A stretch of DNA of 64,000 nt, taken from the NCBI GenBank assembly GCA_018806915.1, contig JAGKQI010000091.1, forward strand, positions 2,418,001 to 2,482,000, in the 5' to 3' direction. The notes beneath the pieces are model-generated. The model made no database searches and was not told the origin of the DNA. It worked only from the letters and a program-made list of their open reading frames with translations. Each line of letters opens with the position of its first letter. Within the stretch, counting starts at the first letter, position 1. This stretch comes from Phytophthora colocasiae (lineage: Eukaryota > Oomycota > Peronosporomycetes > Peronosporales > Peronosporaceae). The position numbers and the translations under genes were made by a program. Shown here piece by piece: positions 60,331-64,000 of the stretch.

Positions 60331-62210
60331 CCGAGGAGAGTTCAACGTGAAGATCAACAGTGATGCTTCTGTTTTAGCGTTGAAGAAGATCATGATACTC
60401 GCTGACGTGTTTAACACGATTCATTATTCAAAAGTGCAGCTTTTTCTGACGAAGAAGGAGAACGGGTGGCTGCCAAGTACTCATCTTGCTGAGTTACAAG
60501 AAAGCAAAGAGAATGTTCCCATGGATTTCGAGAGAGTGCCACTGACGGATACAAGTCGTTTGATTCAAGATATGTTGAAGGAAAACGAGTTGCCAGACCC
60601 CCAAACAAAGCAAATTCACGTGCTGGTGGTGGTTCCGGACGGAAGAAAACGCTTCAAGCCGGATCTGTGGTTTGACGAGTATTCCCAACCGTTGAAGACG
60701 CGCAGACTGGACGAGGGCGTGAAAGATGACGTCGTGAGTAATCCAAGAAGAGTTTTGAAGATGAAGGAGTTCACCCCTCAATTGGTGCATCCAATGGTAA
60801 ACCACAAAAATATCATGGAGAGGGAGGCATATGTTGTGATATTTTCCGAGCTAATGCAGCACGTGAAGAATGTTTCGAATCTGGTCGAGATGGCAAAGGC
60901 AGGGGTTCAAACGTTGTTGTCACGGGGAACCCTGGTACTGGGAAGAGTCGATTCTACATCAATTGCATTTTTTAGCTCATTTGCAATCGTGAGCGACAAG
61001 ATATCAAGCAACTTCCTTCGTATGACTTGGTATTGAACTGTGGAAAAGAATTCCTCAAATATGACGCACTAAGTAACGAATTTATAAAGTTAACCAAAGA
61101 AGATGTTGATGATCTGATGACCAAAACCCGTGTGCTTCGACTTGTTGAAGCAAAATCGACGGAACTTATGGGATGGAACGGAGTTTCGGTGTTGTTTGCT
61201 TCTCCGGGCCTTGTTGGCTTGCATAATTTCCGAAAAGTGGAGGGATTAACGTTTATCATGCCGACATGGAGCTTGGAGGAGATGATAGAGTGCAACTTGT
61301 TGCTTCCAGATGCCTTGAAACTTGATGAAGACGAGTTGGTTCGGAGATTCGCCAGATTTGGTGGGATTCCGCGGTTTGTCTTCTCGCAGAAGCAGGATAA
61401 GGTTGTGGAAAATCTGACATCCGCAATCACATCGTTCAGTGCATTGGATGTTATCTCCTATTCCAAATCTAACGAAGCTGTGAAGGAATCGAAGTTTAGT
61501 CACTGCGTTCTCCAGATGATTCCTACTGAAGACAATTTTCGCACGTGGTTTTATTTGGATTTTCTGTCCCTGCGCATCGCTCAGGAGGTTATTGACAAGA
61601 TGAAGGGGAAAGTCTACGTAAGATCTCGGAGTTCGCAATTGCACACGATGCTAATGATTCGAGAAGTACGACGGTAGCATGTGGCAATGTGTACGAGCTG
61701 CTTTGTCACCGGTGGTTTAACCTGTCCAAGCCAAAAACTCTACGATATCGTTCATTGTGCTCGACGACTTCAAATGTAGAACATTTGGAAATTCCGAAAG
61801 AGATGGAGACAGAATACTTCGCTGATGTCAAGAAGATACAGCTAGCCAAAAGCTGGATGTACTACAGACCAATATCTAAAACGTTTGGAGCGCTGGATGC
61901 ACTTATCTGGGATGGACACAGCAAATGTTACGGGTTGAAGATGACAAACAATGAAAACCACGGAATCAAAGCTGAGCCATTGGATACGGTGCTCGAATGG
62001 TTCGAAAACGCTACAAGCAGCAAGGATGCGAAGTTCTACTTGATATTTGTGGTTCCCAGTAAGATTGAAGACTCGTACCGGAAGCAACCAACGAAGGCGG
62101 CTAAAAGTGCTGTCGGTCAACAACCTGGAGCATCTGCGATGGTAGATCAGTTTGTTACTCCGCTAGATCTGTTTCAGATTGTGCTGGAGCTGACACAAGG
62201 AAGCAAATGA
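60330..62210 (+). pseudogene. CRN unit 7, header fused to P-loop, two frameshifts
   Basis: The header frame from 60347 has no ATG. It has four T's and therefore reads VVIFSELMQHVK without a stop, but one A is missing two codons later (same as unit 1) and the frame is lost. The P-loop codons for GNPGTGKS are present in the other frame. Frames 61027-61677 and 61689-62210 carry the rest, separated by a one-G deletion near 61610. Not functional as a whole. Confidence 0.85.
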
Positions 62211-62775
62211 TTGTTTGCTGAGAATCCATGCTCGCAATGCACTATAACTACAATCGCCAGCCGTGAAAGAGATTAAGTAGGTGGAAATCGAAATGGCTCC
62301 TTTCTCCGGGGTACGTTGGAATCTTTGCTGTGGGCGTTAATGTAGTCAAGTTGACGCCATTTAAGATCTCCTTGACTATGGGATGCCAGTCCATTTGCAA
62401 GACAAGGGAAAAATTCTTGAATAACTTCTTGAATAACTACGTAGCTATCATCAAGTTTAGGCATTTTTCATCATATATTCAGGTTTATGGACTCGTGACT
62501 TTTGCCAACCACTTGGATAGAATGGAATTCACGACCTCAGGTTGTTCGAACAGAACCCAGTGACCGGCATCCTCGACAAACTCCATCTGGATGTTAGGGA
62601 TCACCTTCGGCATGTCCTTGGCATTTCTGGCTTCAGTACGGGGTCGTCCAACGCCGGGTGTAATCGTAGTTGGTAGGCCCTTCTCCGTCTCGAAGTCGAT
62701 CTTCTTCGTGGCGTACACCCAGTTCGCACTCGTGAACTTACTTTACGTGTACTGTACTGGAGCTCTTGCTGGAGC
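62211..62775 (-). pseudogene. Spacer and EH 3' fragment between units 7 and 8
   Basis: Same arrangement as at 59731-60330, with the acid region deleted as at 47764. DAGHWVLFEQP is intact. It abuts the truncated header of unit 8. Confidence 0.8.
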
Positions 62776-62808
62776 GCGAGGAGAGTTCAACGTGAAGATC
62801 AACAAGTG

Positions 62809-64000
62809 ATGCTTGACCTGAAGGAGGAGATCACGATAATCGCTGACGTGTTTAACACGGTTCATTTTTCACAAGTGCAGCTTTTTCTGACAAAGAAGGA
62901 CAACGGGTGGCTGCCAAGGACTCATCTTGCTGCGCTACAAGAAAGCAAGGCAAACGTACAAGTGAGTTTCGAGAAAGTGCCGTTGACGGATGAAACTTGG
63001 TCGATCCAAGATGTGTTGAAGGAAAACAAGTTGCCAGACCGGATAAGTAGGCAAATTCACGTGCTGGTGGTGGTTCCGGATGGGAGAAAACGCTACCAGC
63101 CGGATCTGTGGTTTGACGAGTCTTCCCAACCGTTGAAGGCGCGTAGACTAGATGAGGGCGTGAAAGATGACGTTGTGAGTAATCCAAGAAGAGTTTTGAA
63201 GATGAAGGACTTCATCCCTCAATTGGCCCATCCAATGGTAGACCACACAAATATCATGGAGAGGGAGGCGTATGTTGTGATATTTTCCGAGCTAATGCAG
63301 CACGTGAAAGAATGTTTCGAATCTGGTGAAGATGGCAAAGGCAGGGGTTCACACGTTGTTGTCACGGGGAACCCTGGTACTGGAAAGAGTCGATTCTACA
63401 TCTATTGCATCTTTCAGCTCATTTGCAATCGTGAGCGAGAAGATATCAAGCAACTTCCTTCGTACGACTTGGTATTGAACTGTGGAAATGAATTCCTCAA
63501 ATATGATGCACCGAGTAACGAATTTATGGAGTTAACCAAAGCGGATGTTCGTGCGTTAAAGACCAAAACCCGTGTGCTTCGACTTGTTGAAGCACAATCA
63601 ACGGAACTTATGGGCTGGCACGGAGTTTCAGTGTTGTTTGCTTCTCCGGGCCTTGCAGACTTGCATAATTTCCAGAAAGTGAACGGATTTAAGTTTATCA
63701 TGCCGACATGGAGCTTGGAGGAGATGATAGAGTGCAACTTGTTGCTTCCAGATGCCTTGAAACTTGATGAAGACGAGTTGGTTCGGAGATTCGCCAGATT
63801 TGGTGGGATTCCGCGGTTTGTCTTCTCGCAGAAGCAGGATAAGGTTGTGGAAAATCTGACATCCGCAATCACATCGTTCAGTGCATTGGATGTTATCTCC
63901 TATTCCAAATCTAACGAAGCTGTGAAGGAATCGAAGTTTAGTCACTGCGTTCTCCAGATGATTCCTACTGAAGACAATTTTCGCACGTGGTTTTATTTTT
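62809..64000 (+). CDS. CRN unit 8, uninterrupted header-P-loop fusion (partial at the edge)
   Basis: One open frame from ATG 62809 to the window end, without a stop. The header lacks about its first 27 residues (an extra A near 62803 shifts it from the EH junction), but has QVQLFLTKKDNGWLP and HVLVVVP. It runs straight through VVIFSELMQHVKECFES into GNPGTGKSRF and FIMPTWSLEEM. This copy shows that header and NTPase were one protein. The header is the most diverged of the array (for example KANVQVSFEKVPL, PDRISRQ). The C-terminal nuclease-like part lies beyond the window. Confidence 0.85.
   Translation, partial: MLDLKEEITIIADVFNTVHFSQVQLFLTKKDNGWLPRTHLAALQESKANVQVSFEKVPLTDETWSIQDVLKENKLPDRISRQIHVLVVVPDGRKRYQPDLWFDESSQPLKARRLDEGVKDDVVSNPRRVLKMKDFIPQLAHPMVDHTNIMEREAYVVIFSELMQHVKECFESGEDGKGRGSHVVVTGNPGTGKSRFYIYCIFQLICNREREDIKQLPSYDLVLNCGNEFLKYDAPSNEFMELTKADVRALKTKTRVLRLVEAQSTELMGWHGVSVLFASPGLADLHNFQKVNGFKFIMPTWSLEEMIECNLLLPDALKLDEDELVRRFARFGGIPRFVFSQKQDKVVENLTSAITSFSALDVISYSKSNEAVKESKFSHCVLQMIPTEDNFRTWFYF

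Noticed and set aside
62330..62563. Conserved 77-residue ORF in EH-CRN spacers (several copies, both strands)
   Set aside because: It spans the spacer and antisense EH 3' end; its conservation is explained by duplication of the unit.
1..64000. CRISPR arrays, bacterial operons, rRNA
   Set aside because: None seen. Direct repeats are LTRs, tandem repeats or duplicated genes, and the introns and transposon types are eukaryotic.

Overview
The window reads as oomycete nuclear DNA, most likely Phytophthora or a close relative. It has short GT-AG introns of about 60 bp, chromodomain-type Ty3/gypsy and Ty1/copia elements, hAT, piggyBac and pogo transposons, and an array of Crinkler (CRN)-type genes. 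The Crinkler headers carry an LFLAK-like motif (QLFLTKK) and end in HVLVVVP, the signature of this oomycete effector family. Nothing bacterial is seen (no operons, rRNA or CRISPR). No database search was possible, so the genus is inferred.

Layout. 1-1958: 5' part of a Ty3/gypsy element (A) on the minus strand, cut by the window edge. 1959-2990 and 20090-20650: the two halves of an older gag gene, split by element B. 2991-20089: element B, a 17.1 kb Ty3/gypsy retrotransposon on the minus strand. It has 1686-bp near-identical LTRs, a GACT target duplication, long gag, a separate three-knuckle nucleocapsid ORF, a pol with two RNase H domains and a chromodomain, and an unusual extra gene on the opposite strand between pol and the 3' LTR. 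20651-24831: broken epoxide-hydrolase pieces, a hAT fragment and a 1.2 kb pogo-like element. 24832-35607: an epoxide hydrolase (EH) gene whose second intron holds a complete 9.67 kb Ty3/gypsy element C (25213-34886, 774-bp LTRs, CTAA duplication). 35869-64000: an array of eight CRN units, numbered 1 to 8 from left to right. Units 1-3 are on the minus strand and units 4-8 on the plus strand. Most units pair a CRN gene convergently with an EH 3' fragment. Unit 1 is split by a copia element (36906-46930), which is itself hit by a hAT element (38148-40335) and a piggyBac-like element (44380-46892). All three insertions have visible target duplications.

The CRN proteins have an N-terminal ubiquitin-like/LFLAK header, then a P-loop NTPase (GNPGTGKS) and a C-terminal region resembling the nuclease of RHS/Crinkler proteins. 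In five of the seven copies where the junction is visible, header and NTPase are separate ORFs joined by an overlapping TAATG. In units 7 and 8 the header reads through in frame. The region behaves as a transposon-rich, rapidly duplicating effector neighbourhood. EH pieces were duplicated together with CRN genes, and an EH fragment has replaced the start codon of several CRN copies.
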